Both the position numbers and the translations under genes were made by a program. Positions 45,229 through 58,093 of a DNA stretch of 64,000 nt are shown one piece after another; positions within the stretch are counted from its first letter, which is position 1; each line of letters opens with the position of its first letter. The notes under the pieces were generated by a model, which saw nothing but the letters and a program-made list of their open reading frames with translations, was not told where the DNA came from and did not search any database. The DNA comes from Pseudomonadota bacterium (GTDB lineage: Bacteria; Pseudomonadota; Gammaproteobacteria; Steroidobacterales; Woeseiaceae): positions 62,001 through 126,000 of the forward strand of contig JACZWL010000002.1 in the NCBI GenBank assembly GCA_022572185.1, in the 5' to 3' direction.

Positions 45229-45326
45229 TGAAAACCACAATTAAAACAATAATATCCAAGTATTTATTAAAGTGTATCCTCATTCGAATACCTGCCGTGA
45301 TCTGGCTGACGGAGCGCCCCTGAGCC

Positions 45327-48547
<3,221 letters not shown>

Positions 48548-48551
<4 letters not shown>

Positions 48552-49024
48552 GCAAGGTGCCGATGACCGTTCGTGGTGCCGAGCTGCTGCGCGACGAACT
48601 CAAGAAACTGAAGTCGGAAGACCGGCCGGCAGTAATCAAGGCGATTGCCGAAGCACGCGCGCACGGCGATCTGAAGGAAAATGCGGAGTATCACGCTGCC
48701 AAGGAACAGCAGGGTTTTATCGAGTGGCGTATCAAGGATATCGAGGGCAAGCTTTCCAACACGCAAGTCATTGACGTGACGACGATCGATGCGAAGGGAA
48801 GAGTTGTTTTTGGATCCACGGTACAATTGCTTGACGAGCAGACCGGCAAAGAAATCGTCTACAAGATCGTGGGCGAAGACGAGGCGGACATCAAGATTGG
48901 ACTCATCTCGTTTTCATCCCCGATAGCACGAGCGTTGATCGGCAAAAACGAAGGTGATGAATTCAGTTTTTCAGCGCCAGGCGGCGAAAAACATTACGAA
49001 GTCATCGAGGTTCGCTACGAGTAG
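48548..49024 (+). CDS. greA: Transcription elongation factor GreA
   Basis: 158 residues if the TTG at 48548 is used, which gives [14 protein letters not shown] aligned with E. coli MQAIPMTLRGAEKL and the same total length; ATG 48563 is the alternative. The TTG overlaps the carB stop (TTGA). N-terminal coiled coil with [18 protein letters not shown] carrying the acidic tip residues, C-terminal FKBP-like domain with [10 protein letters not shown]. Stimulates RNA cleavage by backtracked polymerase. Confidence 0.96.
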
Positions 49025-49055
49025 CCGAAGTAAATTTTCTTGCGGTGCGAGCCAA

Positions 49056-49349
49056 TTATGGGAGCCGGATGCGCTGTTCGTCCGAGTCGGGGCGGTAGAT
49101 CAAGGCAACGTTGCCAATTCGCTGAATGAGGTTTCCGGATCCCTGCCGGCACAGTTCATCGATCATGGCATTGCGGCTTTCCCTGTCCGCTACCCGAAAC
49201 CGGACTTTGATCAGTTCATGATGTGAAATCGTCGAAACAAATTCCCGTAGAACGGATCCGGACAATCCGGTATCTCCCACTGTAATTACCGGCTTTAATT
49301 GATGACCCAGTCCGCGCAAATACTTCTTCTGAGATTCCGACAAGTTCAT
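49056..49349 (-). CDS. yhbY: CRM-domain RNA-binding protein YhbY
   Basis: 97 residues, a single CRM domain associated with pre-50S ribosomes. GLGHQLKPVITVGDTGLS, with the GxxG-like loop of the family, and ELIKVRF in the middle. Convergent with greA and divergent from rlmE. Upstream lies the MITE-like element, so its promoter may be inside or beyond that element. Confidence 0.95.
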   Translation of the reverse strand: MNLSESQKKYLRGLGHQLKPVITVGDTGLSGSVLREFVSTISHHELIKVRFRVADRESRNAMIDELCRQGSGNLIQRIGNVALIYRPDSDEQRIRLP

Positions 49350-49363
49350 GGATGGGGGGTCCA

Positions 49364-49546
49364 GTGGTCCAACAAGGCTATATTGACAGGTTCAGCGAGC
49401 CGTGAAGCAGTCGTCCGAAGAGAGTTATCCAGATGATCCAATACCGCGTTGCAGTCCTTGAAAAGGACATGCCATTCCCCGTGGACTGCGCCTGGTCCTG
49501 GATCATCCGGGTAACTCTGAGTCCATCAATATAACCTTGTTGGACC
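49364..49546. mobile_element. MITE-like element with nested inverted repeats
   Basis: 183 bp. The ends are inverted copies of the palindromic repeat family: from 49366 GGTCCAACAAGG and nine further bases match the complement of 49526-49546 with a single difference. Inside, AGAGTTATCCAGATGATCCA (49421-49440) pairs with 49499-49518 at 18 of 20 positions; GCAGTCC/GGACTGC and GTCCTT/AAGGAC form inner stems. No coding potential. It may fold as one long hairpin. Confidence 0.75.
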
Positions 49547-49599
49547 AGCAACAGCCAGATGTCCGTAGCGATGCATACTCTCAGACGAGACCAAGACAG

Positions 49600-50223
49600 A
49601 TGAACGAACCGCGAAGGGGCGGCGGAACATGGAGAGATCGCCAGGAACGGGATCCGTATGTACTGCAAGCACGGCGGGACGGCTGGCGTTCCCGGGCCGT
49701 TTACAAGCTCGAACAAATCATACAAAAAGAACAGCTACTGAAGCCGGACATGACCTGCGTCGATCTTGGCGCAGCGCCGGGCAGCTGGAGTCAATACGTC
49801 ACCCGGAAGCTGAAGGGACGTTGCCGGATTATTGCATTGGACATTCTGCCGATGGACGCCTTGCCGTCGGTTGAGCAGATTCAGGGTGATTTCACAGAGG
49901 ACGACACGCTTCGATTACTTCTCAGCATCCTCGAAAATTCGCCGGTGGATCTTGTATTGAGCGATATGGCGCCCAATATAAGCGGCAACAAAGCGCTCGA
50001 TCAGCCGAGATCCATGCATCTTGCCGAGCTGGCGCTGGATCTTGCCAAGAAAGTTCTCAGACGCAGGGGCAATTTTGTTTGTAAACTGTTTCAGGGCCAG
50101 GGTACGGACGCCTTTGTCACCGAGACCAGGAAAACATTTGAACGTGTGAAAGTGATGAAACCCAAGGCTTCCAGGCCCGGTAGCAGTGAGGTTTACTTGG
50201 TAGCGAGAAACTATCGACTATAG
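49600..50223 (+). CDS. rlmE: 23S rRNA 2'-O-methyltransferase RlmE (FtsJ/RrmJ)
   Basis: 207 residues from ATG 49600, close to E. coli RlmE (209); an upstream in-frame TTG start at 49537 would lie in the mobile element. Methylates U2552 of 23S rRNA. SAM loop VDLGAAPGSWSQ; K-D-K-E catalytic set in SRAVYKL, LSDMAPNISG, CKLFQGQG and SSEVYLVARNY. Immediately precedes ftsH, the usual order. Confidence 0.96.
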   Translation: MNEPRRGGGTWRDRQERDPYVLQARRDGWRSRAVYKLEQIIQKEQLLKPDMTCVDLGAAPGSWSQYVTRKLKGRCRIIALDILPMDALPSVEQIQGDFTEDDTLRLLLSILENSPVDLVLSDMAPNISGNKALDQPRSMHLAELALDLAKKVLRRRGNFVCKLFQGQGTDAFVTETRKTFERVKVMKPKASRPGSSEVYLVARNYRL

Positions 50224-50278
50224 TAGGGTCTGATCATTAGACGCAGTCTAATTTGCCAACGGAAAACATACAGCAATT

Positions 50279-52201
50279 GTGAACGACTTAACCAAAAACA
50301 TCCTTGTCTTCATCGTCATCATCGTGGTGCTTCTGTCTGTCGTGCAGGGCTTGAGCGGTGTCAGTGGCTCGGCACCGGAGAAGGCGGATTACTCCGAATT
50401 CCTGAGCCAGGTTCGTAGCGGGCACGTGCAGCGCGTTGAATTTGAGGACCAGCGTATACGCTACGGGAGTCGTCAGCCGCTTGCTTATTACACGATCAGT
50501 CCGGAGACCGACAACAACACGCTCATCGGTCTGCTTGAGGACAACGACGTCCAGTTCACGGCGCAGGAACCGAAGTCGCAGAGCCTTATCGGCCAGCTCC
50601 TGATCAGCTCATTTCCGATACTCCTGTTGATCGGCGTCTGGATCTACTTCATGCGTCAGATGCAGGGCGGCGCCGGCGGTCGCGGCGCTATGTCGTTCGG
50701 CAAGAGCAAGGCGCGCCTGCTTGGCGAGGACCAGGTCGGCGTTTCCTTCGCCGACGTGGCCGGCATCGATGAAGCAAAGGCGGAACTCGTCGAGATCGTC
50801 GATTTCCTCAAGGACCCGAGCAAGTTCCAGCGTCTGGGTGGCAGGATTCCCAAAGGCGTGCTACTGGTCGGTGCGCCGGGCACCGGCAAGACATTGCTGG
50901 CCAGGGCTATAGCGGGCGAAGCGAAGGTGCCGTTCTTCACCATTTCCGGTTCGGACTTCGTAGAGATGTTTGTCGGCGTCGGCGCGTCTCGTGTCCGGGA
51001 CATGTTTGAGCAGGCCAAGAAGCAGGCGCCATGCATAATTTTCATTGACGAGCTTGATGCCGTTGGACGGCATCGTGGTGCCGGTCTTGGCGGCGGGCAC
51101 GACGAGCGCGAGCAGACGCTTAACCAGATGCTGGTCGAGATGGATGGATTCGAAGGCAACGAGGGCGTTATTGTAATCGCCGCCACGAACAGGCCGGACG
51201 TTCTCGATCCGGCGTTATTGCGACCCGGGCGGTTTGACAGACAGGTCGTCGTGCCATTGCCCGATATCCGGGGCAGGGAACTGATCCTGAAAGTACACAT
51301 GCGCAAGGTGCCGCTTGACGACAATGTTCGCCCAAGTGTGATCGCACGTGGCACGCCCGGATTCTCCGGTGCGGATCTTGCCAACCTGGTCAACGAAGCA
51401 GCATTGCTTGCGGCGCGCTCGAACAAGCGCGTGGTAAGCATGGGCGAGTTCGAAGAGGCCAAAGACAAAATCATGATGGGAGCGGAACGGCGTTCCCTGG
51501 TCATGAGCGAAAAGGAGAAGCTCAACACGGCCTATCACGAGGCCGGACATGCCATTGTCGGCTTCTGTGTGCCCGATCATGACCCTGTTTATAAGGTGAC
51601 AATCATTCCGCGCGGGAGGGCGCTCGGTATTACGATGTATTTGCCGGAAGAGGACAGGTACAGCACCTCGAAAGAGCAACTCGAGAGCACGATCTCTACC
51701 CTTTTCGGCGGCAGGCTGGCCGAAGAAATGGTGAATGGTCCGGAACGCGTCACGACCGGTGCTGCGAACGATATCGAGCGGGCGACCGAGATAGCGCGCA
51801 ACATGGTTACCAAGTGGGGGCTTAGCGAAAAGCTCGGACCGCTTACTTATAGTGAGGACGACGGCGAAGTTTTCCTCGGCCGTTCGGTGACGCAGCACAA
51901 ACAGGTATCGGATGTCACGGCGCATGCGATCGACGAGGCAGTCAGAGGCATCGTCGACCGCAATTACGAGCGGGCGAAGTCGATCCTGAAGGAACATGAA
52001 GACAAGCTTCACATCATGGCCAAGGCATTGATGAAGTACGAGACGCTCAACGATGTGCAGGTTAAAGACATCATGGAAGATCGCGAACCACGGCCACCGG
52101 AAGACTGGGATGACTCTGACAATTCGGCAACCACCGGCGTCAAACAGGACGACGAGGCAGAATCGACCGGTGTGATCGGTGGTCCGGCCAGCGAACACTA
52201 A
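50279..52201 (+). CDS. ftsH: ATP-dependent zinc metalloprotease FtsH
   Basis: 640 residues, GTG start. Two N-terminal membrane helices (about 6-24 and 100-125) flank a periplasmic segment; AAA domain with [19 protein letters not shown] and [15 protein letters not shown]41 protease site HEAGH. Degrades membrane proteins and short-lived regulators such as sigma32 and LpxC, linking it to the heat-shock genes here. Confidence 0.98.
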   Translation: MNDLTKNILVFIVIIVVLLSVVQGLSGVSGSAPEKADYSEFLSQVRSGHVQRVEFEDQRIRYGSRQPLAYYTISPETDNNTLIGLLEDNDVQFTAQEPKSQSLIGQLLISSFPILLLIGVWIYFMRQMQGGAGGRGAMSFGKSKARLLGEDQVGVSFADVAGIDEAKAELVEIVDFLKDPSKFQRLGGRIPKGVLLVGAPGTGKTLLARAIAGEAKVPFFTISGSDFVEMFVGVGASRVRDMFEQAKKQAPCIIFIDELDAVGRHRGAGLGGGHDEREQTLNQMLVEMDGFEGNEGVIVIAATNRPDVLDPALLRPGRFDRQVVVPLPDIRGRELILKVHMRKVPLDDNVRPSVIARGTPGFSGADLANLVNEAALLAARSNKRVVSMGEFEEAKDKIMMGAERRSLVMSEKEKLNTAYHEAGHAIVGFCVPDHDPVYKVTIIPRGRALGITMYLPEEDRYSTSKEQLESTISTLFGGRLAEEMVNGPERVTTGAANDIERATEIARNMVTKWGLSEKLGPLTYSEDDGEVFLGRSVTQHKQVSDVTAHAIDEAVRGIVDRNYERAKSILKEHEDKLHIMAKALMKYETLNDVQVKDIMEDREPRPPEDWDDSDNSATTGVKQDDEAESTGVIGGPASEH

Positions 52202-52504
52202 ATATCGTCCGCCGGGACCGGCGATCATGGCCAATTCGACCAAACCACTGAAGATCACGAATTCGCCGGGGTGAGGTGGAAAGCCAATGCATCGCATCGG
52301 CCCACCGAACGCCGAAGCCATGGAAGGCGAAGGCCGGAGTTGTTAGTGAGGCGGGATGCCGAACTTACAACTAAACTTGGACATCGGTACGATGCTTTTG
52401 CGAAGCGAAAGTCACGACCATGGATGGTCGTGATCAATCCGCAACGATCGTAATAATGCTAATCAGGCCTCAGGCGGATTGCATCCTGACGGGCGAATAA
52501 TGTA
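52202..52504. other. ftsH-folP intergenic region with dyads
   Basis: 303 bp without a gene. TCACGACCAT and ATGGTCGTGA form perfect 10-bp arms at 52412-52433 around two bases. CCATGGA motifs occur at 52318 and 52418, and CCTGACGGGCG at 52485; the same three motifs recur in the tRNA-Leu to nuoA gap. This looks like REP-type repeat material. It must also hold any folP promoter. Confidence 0.5.
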
Positions 52505-53344
52505 ATGCAATTGCGCCTCGGCCCCCGGACACTCGATCTCGATCGCCCGCAGGTGATGGGCGTGTTGAATATCACGCCTGATTCCTTCTCGGATGGCGGC
52601 AGATTTCTGCAAGTTGATGACGCAACACGCCAGGCAGAACGGATGCAGGCGGCGGGCGCCGTAATAATCGATGTCGGCGGCGAATCCACAAGGCCGGGCG
52701 CCGAGAGGATCTCCGAGGGCGAAGAGCTTGACCGCGTCATCCCCGTCATTGAATCGATCTCCGGCTGCAGTGACGTCTCGATCTCGATCGACACCAGCAG
52801 GCCGGCTGTAATGCGCGCCGCCGTTGCAGCAGGCGCATCGATGATCAACGATATCTATGCGCTGCGGCAGGAAGGCGCGATGGAAGCCGCCTTGCAGCTC
52901 GGTACCGCCGTATGCCTTGTGCACATGCAGGGAGAGCCCGGTACGATGCAGCACCAGCCCGATTACAAGGATATTCCCGGCGATATTCTGGAATTCCTTT
53001 CACACCGCTTGGCCGCATGTCGAAACGCCGGGATCGAGCCCGATAGAATCGTTATTGACCCGGGATTTGGATTTGGCAAGACGCACGAGCACAATGTACG
53101 TCTGCTGGCCAGGCTGGAACGATTTCAAAAACTTGAGATGCCGTTGCTGGTTGGCTTGTCGCGCAAGAGTACACTTGGGTATCTGACTGGCAAGGGTGCA
53201 GAGGATCGGCTTTCGCCAGGAATTGCTGCGGCCGTATTGGCCGTGGAACGGGGCGCAAATATTGTGCGTACTCATGACGTTGAACCGACAGTTGATGCGC
53301 TGAAGATTGCGTATGCAGTGATGCAGTCAGGAAAGAACCAATGA
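52505..53344 (+). CDS. folP: Dihydropteroate synthase
   Basis: 279 residues. Folate pathway enzyme joining p-aminobenzoate to dihydropterin pyrophosphate; sulfonamide target. MGVLNITPDSFSDGG, IIDVGGESTRPGA, INDIYAL, VIDPGFGFGKTHEHN and SRKSTLG are all in place. The stop overlaps glmM by ATGA, a conserved folP-glmM coupling. Confidence 0.97.
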   Translation: MQLRLGPRTLDLDRPQVMGVLNITPDSFSDGGRFLQVDDATRQAERMQAAGAVIIDVGGESTRPGAERISEGEELDRVIPVIESISGCSDVSISIDTSRPAVMRAAVAAGASMINDIYALRQEGAMEAALQLGTAVCLVHMQGEPGTMQHQPDYKDIPGDILEFLSHRLAACRNAGIEPDRIVIDPGFGFGKTHEHNVRLLARLERFQKLEMPLLVGLSRKSTLGYLTGKGAEDRLSPGIAAAVLAVERGANIVRTHDVEPTVDALKIAYAVMQSGKNQ

Positions 53345-54687
53345 GCAAGAGATTCTTTGGCACGGATGGAGTCCGGGGCGCGGTCGGCAAAGACCCGATG
53401 AGCGCCGATTTTGCACTTCGCCTGGCAAGCGCTGCCGCACAGGTACTCGTACCAACCGGCGGCACCGTCCTGATTGGCAAAGACACGAGGCTTTCCGGGT
53501 ACATGTTTGAGTCGGCACTTGAAGCGGGATTCGTGGCTGCGGGTGCCGATGTCCTGTTGCTCGGGCCATTGCCGACACCGGGAATCGCCTACCTGACCCA
53601 GTGTTTTGAAGCAAGTCTCGGCGTTGTGATCAGCGCGTCACACAACCGTTATCAGGATAATGGCATCAAGTTTTTTGACGGTGCCGGGGCGAAACTGTCG
53701 GATGAAGTGGAACTCGAGATCGAGCGCTTTCTCAGTCAACCTGCCATTACACTGGAATCGGAGTCCTTGGGAAGCGCCAAACGAATTGACACTGCGCGTA
53801 TACGCTATCAGGACTTTTGTGCTTCGACATTTCCCGATGATCTGAATCTGGATGACGTCAAGGTCGTCTTCGACGGTGCCAATGGCGCCGGTTATAAAGT
53901 CGGGCCCAGGACGCTGGCAGAGCTTGGTGCGGAGGTTATTCCGATTGGCTGCTCGCCGAATGGGCGCAATATCAATGATGGTTGCGGCTCGACTCACCCG
54001 GAGTTATTGCAACTGACCGTCCCGGCAGTCCGGGCCGATGCCGGCATCGCACTGGACGGGGATGGTGATCGCGTCGTGATGGTCGACGAACTCGGCCAAA
54101 CCGTCGACGGCGATCAGCTACTTTATATTCTTGCAACGGCCCGGCAAAGGGAAGGACAATTAAAAGGTCCCGTGGTTGGAACGGTTATGAGCAATCTCGG
54201 CCTCGAGCGCGCCCTCGACAAGCACGACATCGAATTTCGCCGGGCTCGTGTCGGAGACCGTTATGTTCTGGAAACACTTTGTGAGACAGGCGGCATCATT
54301 GGCGGAGAAACATCAGGGCACGTCATCTGTCTCGACCGCACGACGACGGGCGACGGACTGATCGCCGCGTTGCAGGTGCTTGCCGTCATGAAAAGAACGG
54401 GCAAGACCTTGTCAAAGCTATCCGACGGCATGGCGAAATACCCGCAGACAATGCTAAACGTGCGCACGGAAAAAAGCCTGGATCCATCCAAATCCAGCAA
54501 GATTCAGGAGGCCATCAGCCAGGTCGAAGACGAGTTGGCTGATTCCGGACGTGTTGTATTGCGTGCATCCGGTACCGAGCCGGTGATTCGCGTCATGGTC
54601 GAAGGAGAAGACGAAAGCCAGGTATTGCTTCTTGCCGAAAGGCTTGCCGCCGTCGTTGCCGAAGCAGCTGGTACTGAGTCAAGGTGA
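53341..54687 (+). CDS. glmM: Phosphoglucosamine mutase
   Basis: 448 residues. Makes glucosamine-1-phosphate for cell-wall and LPS precursors. FGTDGVRGAVG at the start, phospho-Ser loop VISASHNRYQDNGIKFF near 102, metal loop DGDGDRVVM, and RASGTEPVIRVMVEG near the C terminus. The stop TGA lies within a palindromic repeat copy shared with 8416. Confidence 0.97.
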   Translation: MSKRFFGTDGVRGAVGKDPMSADFALRLASAAAQVLVPTGGTVLIGKDTRLSGYMFESALEAGFVAAGADVLLLGPLPTPGIAYLTQCFEASLGVVISASHNRYQDNGIKFFDGAGAKLSDEVELEIERFLSQPAITLESESLGSAKRIDTARIRYQDFCASTFPDDLNLDDVKVVFDGANGAGYKVGPRTLAELGAEVIPIGCSPNGRNINDGCGSTHPELLQLTVPAVRADAGIALDGDGDRVVMVDELGQTVDGDQLLYILATARQREGQLKGPVVGTVMSNLGLERALDKHDIEFRRARVGDRYVLETLCETGGIIGGETSGHVICLDRTTTGDGLIAALQVLAVMKRTGKTLSKLSDGMAKYPQTMLNVRTEKSLDPSKSSKIQEAISQVEDELADSGRVVLRASGTEPVIRVMVEGEDESQVLLLAERLAAVVAEAAGTESR

Positions 54688-54700
54688 TATTGATGGAGTA
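54672..54700. repeat. Variant repeat copy across the glmM stop
   Basis: CAAGGTGATATTGATGGA and the three bases GTA after it are identical to 8416-8436. The palindrome is partly kept (TACT.../...AGTA, TCAA/TTGA). TGA in the centre is the glmM stop. Confidence 0.7.
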
Positions 54701-54780
54701 ATTGCTGAACCGCGTTGATTTGCAGGGGATGCACCGGTATCCTTGCGCGCCTTTTAGATCAACAGATAAACGGGTGAGCA

Positions 54781-55542
54781 ATGCGCGATTTCCTGGTCGC
54801 TGGCAACTGGAAAATGAATGGCAGTGCGGCCGCCAGTGCCGAGCTGACAGACGGCATCCTGGCCGGCATGCCGCAGTCAGATGCCGTTCATTTGCTGATT
54901 TGCCCACCGTATCCGTATCTGGGAGAGCTGGCGCAGAAGCTTGCCGGGACGGCATTGTCTCTCGGCGCCCAGAATGTCTCTCAACACGAGTCTGGTGCTT
55001 ACACCGGTGAGGTGTCAGCGGGCATGCTCAGGGAGATCGGCTGCGAGTACGTCATCGTCGGCCACTCCGAACGGCGTGCGATGATGGGGGAATCGAGCGA
55101 GATCGTCGCCGCCAAGTTCATGGCAGTCCTCTCGGAGGGCCTGAAGCCGATCTTGTGTGTCGGCGAGAGCCTGGAAGAGAGAGAAGCTGAGCAGACGGCG
55201 GCGGTCATCGACGCACAGCTGAATGCCGTCCTGGATGCAGCCGGTGCCGAGTCGTTCGAGACGGCGGTTATTGCCTATGAACCGGTCTGGGCAATCGGCA
55301 CCGGGCGAACCGCAAGCCCGGAGCAGGCTCAGGACGTGCATAGCCACATTCGTGCGGCGCTGGCGTCTCGAAGCGAAAAAATGGCCTCGGCCATTCAAAT
55401 ACTGTATGGCGGCAGCGTAAAAGGGGACAATGCCGTCGGACTCTTTACAATGCCTGATATTGACGGGGGATTGATCGGCGGCGCTTCACTGAAGGCAGCC
55501 GACTTTTTGGCGATCGCTGCAGCTGCGGCATCGCTCGTTTGA
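54781..55542 (+). CDS. tpiA: Triosephosphate isomerase
   Basis: 253 residues. Interconverts dihydroxyacetone phosphate and glyceraldehyde-3-phosphate. GNWKMNG with the catalytic Lys near 11, VIVGHSERRAMMGE with the His, AYEPVWAIGTG with the Glu near 168, and YGGSVKGDN. Followed by secG after a GAGG site. Confidence 0.98.
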   Translation: MRDFLVAGNWKMNGSAAASAELTDGILAGMPQSDAVHLLICPPYPYLGELAQKLAGTALSLGAQNVSQHESGAYTGEVSAGMLREIGCEYVIVGHSERRAMMGESSEIVAAKFMAVLSEGLKPILCVGESLEEREAEQTAAVIDAQLNAVLDAAGAESFETAVIAYEPVWAIGTGRTASPEQAQDVHSHIRAALASRSEKMASAIQILYGGSVKGDNAVGLFTMPDIDGGLIGGASLKAADFLAIAAAAASLV

Positions 55543-55546
55543 GGTA

Positions 55547-56011
55547 ATGATGGACACAATGCAATCTGCGGTGCTCATAGGCCATACACTTGTGGCTGTG
55601 TTGATAATCGTTCTGGTGCTCCTGCAGCGCGGCAAAGGCGCTGATGCAGGCGCCGCGTTCGGCGCCGGTGCGTCCGGTACTGTTTTTGGCGCCCGTGGCT
55701 CATCGAACTTTTTTTCCAGAGCGACGGCCGTCCTGGCAACTGTATTCTTTGCCAGCAGCCTGACACTCGCTTATATGAGCAGCCAGCGCTCGACCGGTCC
55801 CGCAAGTCTCCTGGAGGACGCAGCGGCAATAGAGGCGCCGCTGGAGCCCGAGTTGACGGGAACCGACGGTTCCTCCGGGGTCGGAGAATTGTCTGACGTC
55901 GGGGAATTTCCAGAGTTGCCCGGTCTCGAGGGTTCCGGTCCGGCGGCAGATGATAGCGAGATGCCGTCTCTCGAGTTCGACGAACCCGTCGAAGATGCCA
56001 GCGAGCAATAA
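55547..56011 (+). CDS. secG: Protein translocase subunit SecG with long acidic tail
   Basis: 154 residues (second ATG at 55550 equally possible). The SecG core has two helices (about 6-24 and 56-76) around LVLLQRGKGADAGAAFGAGA, the conserved loop. E. coli SecG is 110 residues; here the last 75 are an acidic, Ser/Glu/Pro-rich disordered extension. Part of the SecYEG channel. The tpiA-secG-tRNA-Leu-nuo order is conserved. Confidence 0.95.
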   Translation: MMDTMQSAVLIGHTLVAVLIIVLVLLQRGKGADAGAAFGAGASGTVFGARGSSNFFSRATAVLATVFFASSLTLAYMSSQRSTGPASLLEDAAAIEAPLEPELTGTDGSSGVGELSDVGEFPELPGLEGSGPAADDSEMPSLEFDEPVEDASEQ

Positions 56012-56037
56012 CAGATAAGCTTCAAGACGATCACGCG

Positions 56038-56122
56038 GCTCTGGTGGTGGAATTGGTAGACACGCTGTCTTGAGGGGGCAGTGGCGTAAGCCGTGCGAGT
56101 TCGAGTCTCGCCCAGAGCACCA
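56038..56122 (+). tRNA. tRNA-Leu, anticodon GAG
   Basis: 85 nt class II tRNA. Acceptor GCTCTGG pairs with CCAGAGC before ACCA (CCA encoded); D-arm GTGGAATTGGTAGACAC; anticodon stem CTGTC/GGCAG with loop TTGAGGG, anticodon GAG; variable arm TGGCGTAAGCCGT; T-loop GAGTTCGAGTCTC. Confidence 0.96.
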
Positions 56123-56493
56123 TTCTCAAGATACCTGTTGCAGCTGCTGGCGCTGTCCGACCACCATGGATGGCGGGAGTGCAGGTGTTGCAGGAGCATT
56201 CACCTGCCTGACGGGCGAGGCGTTGTCCTGCGACAAGGCTCCTGGCCGAAGCCCGTATCCATGGAAAGACGATCTCAAAGTCGAGGCCGTGTATCTAGCG
56301 GACGAGGGGCGACCCCAAGCCCCGCGTTCTGCATTGTTTGGAGGTGCAGCCAGCCCCACGATAAAGCCTTACGTATATTCCACAGCAAAAAATCGGCACA
56401 TACATTGCCCCGAGGGCTGTTAACCTGCCAAGCCTGACTGATACAATAAGAAGACAATTCCAGCTTGAACAGCGCATCGCTCAGATACCAGGA
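56123..56493. other. tRNA-Leu to nuoA intergenic region with nuo promoter candidate
   Basis: 371 bp without a convincing gene (ORFs here are short and overlap the tRNA or nuoA). GCAGGTG and CACCTGC form 7-bp arms at 56181-56207. CCATGGA motifs at 56164 and 56261 and CCTGACGGGCG at 56206 match the ftsH-folP gap. Near the end, TTAACC (56420) and TACAAT (56442) 16 bp apart form the best sigma70-like promoter for the nuo operon. Confidence 0.5.
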
Positions 56494-56850
56494 ATGCTGC
56501 AAAATTACCTGCCCGTACTGATTTTTCTGGCAGTAGCCGCCGGGATCGGCGTGCTGCTCATGGCGATGGGTTTTCTGATCGGCAGCGGCAAGAAATACGA
56601 TGAAAAGCTGTCACCCTATGAATGCGGCTTCGAACCATTCGAAGATTCGCGCACGAAATTCGATGTGCGTTACTACCTCGTTGCCATTCTCTTCATAATT
56701 TTCGATCTCGAAATTGCGTTCTTGTTTCCCTGGGCGGTATCACTGGATGCCGTAGGGGGATTCGGGCTGATCGCGATGGGCATCTTCCTGGCGGTCCTGG
56801 TTGTCGGGTTTATCTATGAGTGGAAAAAAGGGGCGCTCGAGTGGGATTGA
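56494..56850 (+). CDS. nuoA: NADH-quinone oxidoreductase subunit A
   Basis: 118 residues, three membrane helices. The conserved loop [24 protein letters not shown] (given by its ends, about 38-62) contains the quinone-site cysteine. First gene of the complex I operon; NADH:ubiquinone proton pump. The end overlaps nuoB by 10 bases. Confidence 0.97.
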   Translation: MLQNYLPVLIFLAVAAGIGVLLMAMGFLIGSGKKYDEKLSPYECGFEPFEDSRTKFDVRYYLVAILFIIFDLEIAFLFPWAVSLDAVGGFGLIAMGIFLAVLVVGFIYEWKKGALEWD

Positions 56851-57377
56851 GTAACGCGGCCGAAACCCGCTCTGATCTGACTGCAGGTACCATAACTCAG
56901 GAAGGTGGGCAGAGCCTTCAGCAAAAAGGATTCCTCGTAACCGGTGTCGATGCCGTGATGAACTGGGCACGAACCGGTTCAATGTGGCCCATGACGTTCG
57001 GATTGGCCTGTTGCGCCGTCGAAATGATGCACGCCGGTGCGGCGCGCTACGATCTCGACCGGTTTGGCATCATTTTCCGCCCAAGCCCGCGCCAGTCGGA
57101 TGTGATGATCGTTGCGGGAACACTTTGTAACAAAATGGCGCCGGCCCTGAGAAAAGTTTACGACCAGATGCCGGAGCCCCGCTGGGTTGTATCGATGGGG
57201 TCCTGTGCGAATGGTGGCGGTTATTACCATTACTCTTATTCGGTGGTTCGTGGTTGTGACCGTGTAATACCGGTGGACGTATATGTACCTGGCTGTCCGC
57301 CAACCGCGGAAGCCCTGATATATGGCTTGCTCCAGCTGCAAAATAAAATTCGGCGCACGAGCACGATAGCCAGGTAG
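56841..57377 (+). CDS. nuoB: NADH-quinone oxidoreductase subunit B
   Basis: 178 residues from GTG 56841, with AAGGGG upstream. Carries cluster N2, the last iron-sulfur centre before quinone. Ligands visible in [20 protein letters not shown] and [12 protein letters not shown]. Overlaps nuoA by 10 bases. Confidence 0.97.
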   Translation: MGLSNAAETRSDLTAGTITQEGGQSLQQKGFLVTGVDAVMNWARTGSMWPMTFGLACCAVEMMHAGAARYDLDRFGIIFRPSPRQSDVMIVAGTLCNKMAPALRKVYDQMPEPRWVVSMGSCANGGGYYHYSYSVVRGCDRVIPVDVYVPGCPPTAEALIYGLLQLQNKIRRTSTIAR

Positions 57378-57388
57378 AAATCAAGAGA

Positions 57389-58093
57389 ATGAGCCTTAGC
57401 AACGAGACATTAGCCGCTCGGATCGACGCTCGGTTCGGCCAGAAGCTCACGCGAGTCGATTCGACCTGTGGTGAGCTGACCTATCAGCTTGATAAGGATG
57501 ACCTTATCGAGGTCGCGAGAGCCTTGCGCGACGAACCGGATTTTCATTTCGAAATGCTTATTGACGTCTGTGGTGTCGATTATCTGACCTATGGTTCTGA
57601 CGAATGGACTACGCAGAGTGCAGCGGGAAGCGGCTACAGCCGCGGTGTTGAGCGCGAGCCGGTGATTCTCGACGAGGCTGATACGTTCGATCCCGAGCGG
57701 TTCGCGGTCGTCTATCATTTATTGTCGCTCAGGAACAATGCCCGTCTGCGCCTGCGCATATTTACAGGTGACGCCAATCCGCCCATCGTGAAATCCGTTG
57801 TCGACATCTGGAATTCCGCCAACTGGTTCGAGCGGGAAGCTTTCGACCTGTTTGGGATCCTGTTCGAGGGACACCCGGACCTCCGGCGGATCCTGACCGA
57901 CTACGGCTTTATCGGTCATCCGTTCAGGAAGGACTTCCCGTTGATAGGGAACGTCGAAGTTACATACGACCCGGACAAGGGGCGCGTCGTGTATCAGCCG
58001 GTGACCATAGAACCGCGGACCCTGGTGCCAAAAGTTATCCGCGACGACGGCCAGTATTCCGCAGCACTGGGGGATGAGGCAGGCGATGCCTGA
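57389..58093 (+). CDS. nuoC: NADH-quinone oxidoreductase subunit C
   Basis: 234 residues, the 30-kDa subunit as a separate gene, unlike the fused NuoCD of enterobacteria. Signature [20 protein letters not shown] then [20 protein letters not shown]. Ends inside nuoD by 8 bases. Supports peripheral-arm assembly. Confidence 0.96.
   Translation: MSLSNETLAARIDARFGQKLTRVDSTCGELTYQLDKDDLIEVARALRDEPDFHFEMLIDVCGVDYLTYGSDEWTTQSAAGSGYSRGVEREPVILDEADTFDPERFAVVYHLLSLRNNARLRLRIFTGDANPPIVKSVVDIWNSANWFEREAFDLFGILFEGHPDLRRILTDYGFIGHPFRKDFPLIGNVEVTYDPDKGRVVYQPVTIEPRTLVPKVIRDDGQYSAALGDEAGDA

Noticed and set aside
45229-45326. Attenuator or leader peptide between carA and carB
   Set aside because: The gap is AT-rich but shows no hairpin with a T tract and no leader ORF.
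51215-52321. 368-codon minus-strand frame opposite ftsH
   Set aside because: Antisense shadow of ftsH and the following gap; no domain.
56070-56437. Overlapping short frames between tRNA-Leu and nuoA
   Set aside because: They start inside the tRNA or lack ribosome sites, change frame repeatedly and have no plausible product.
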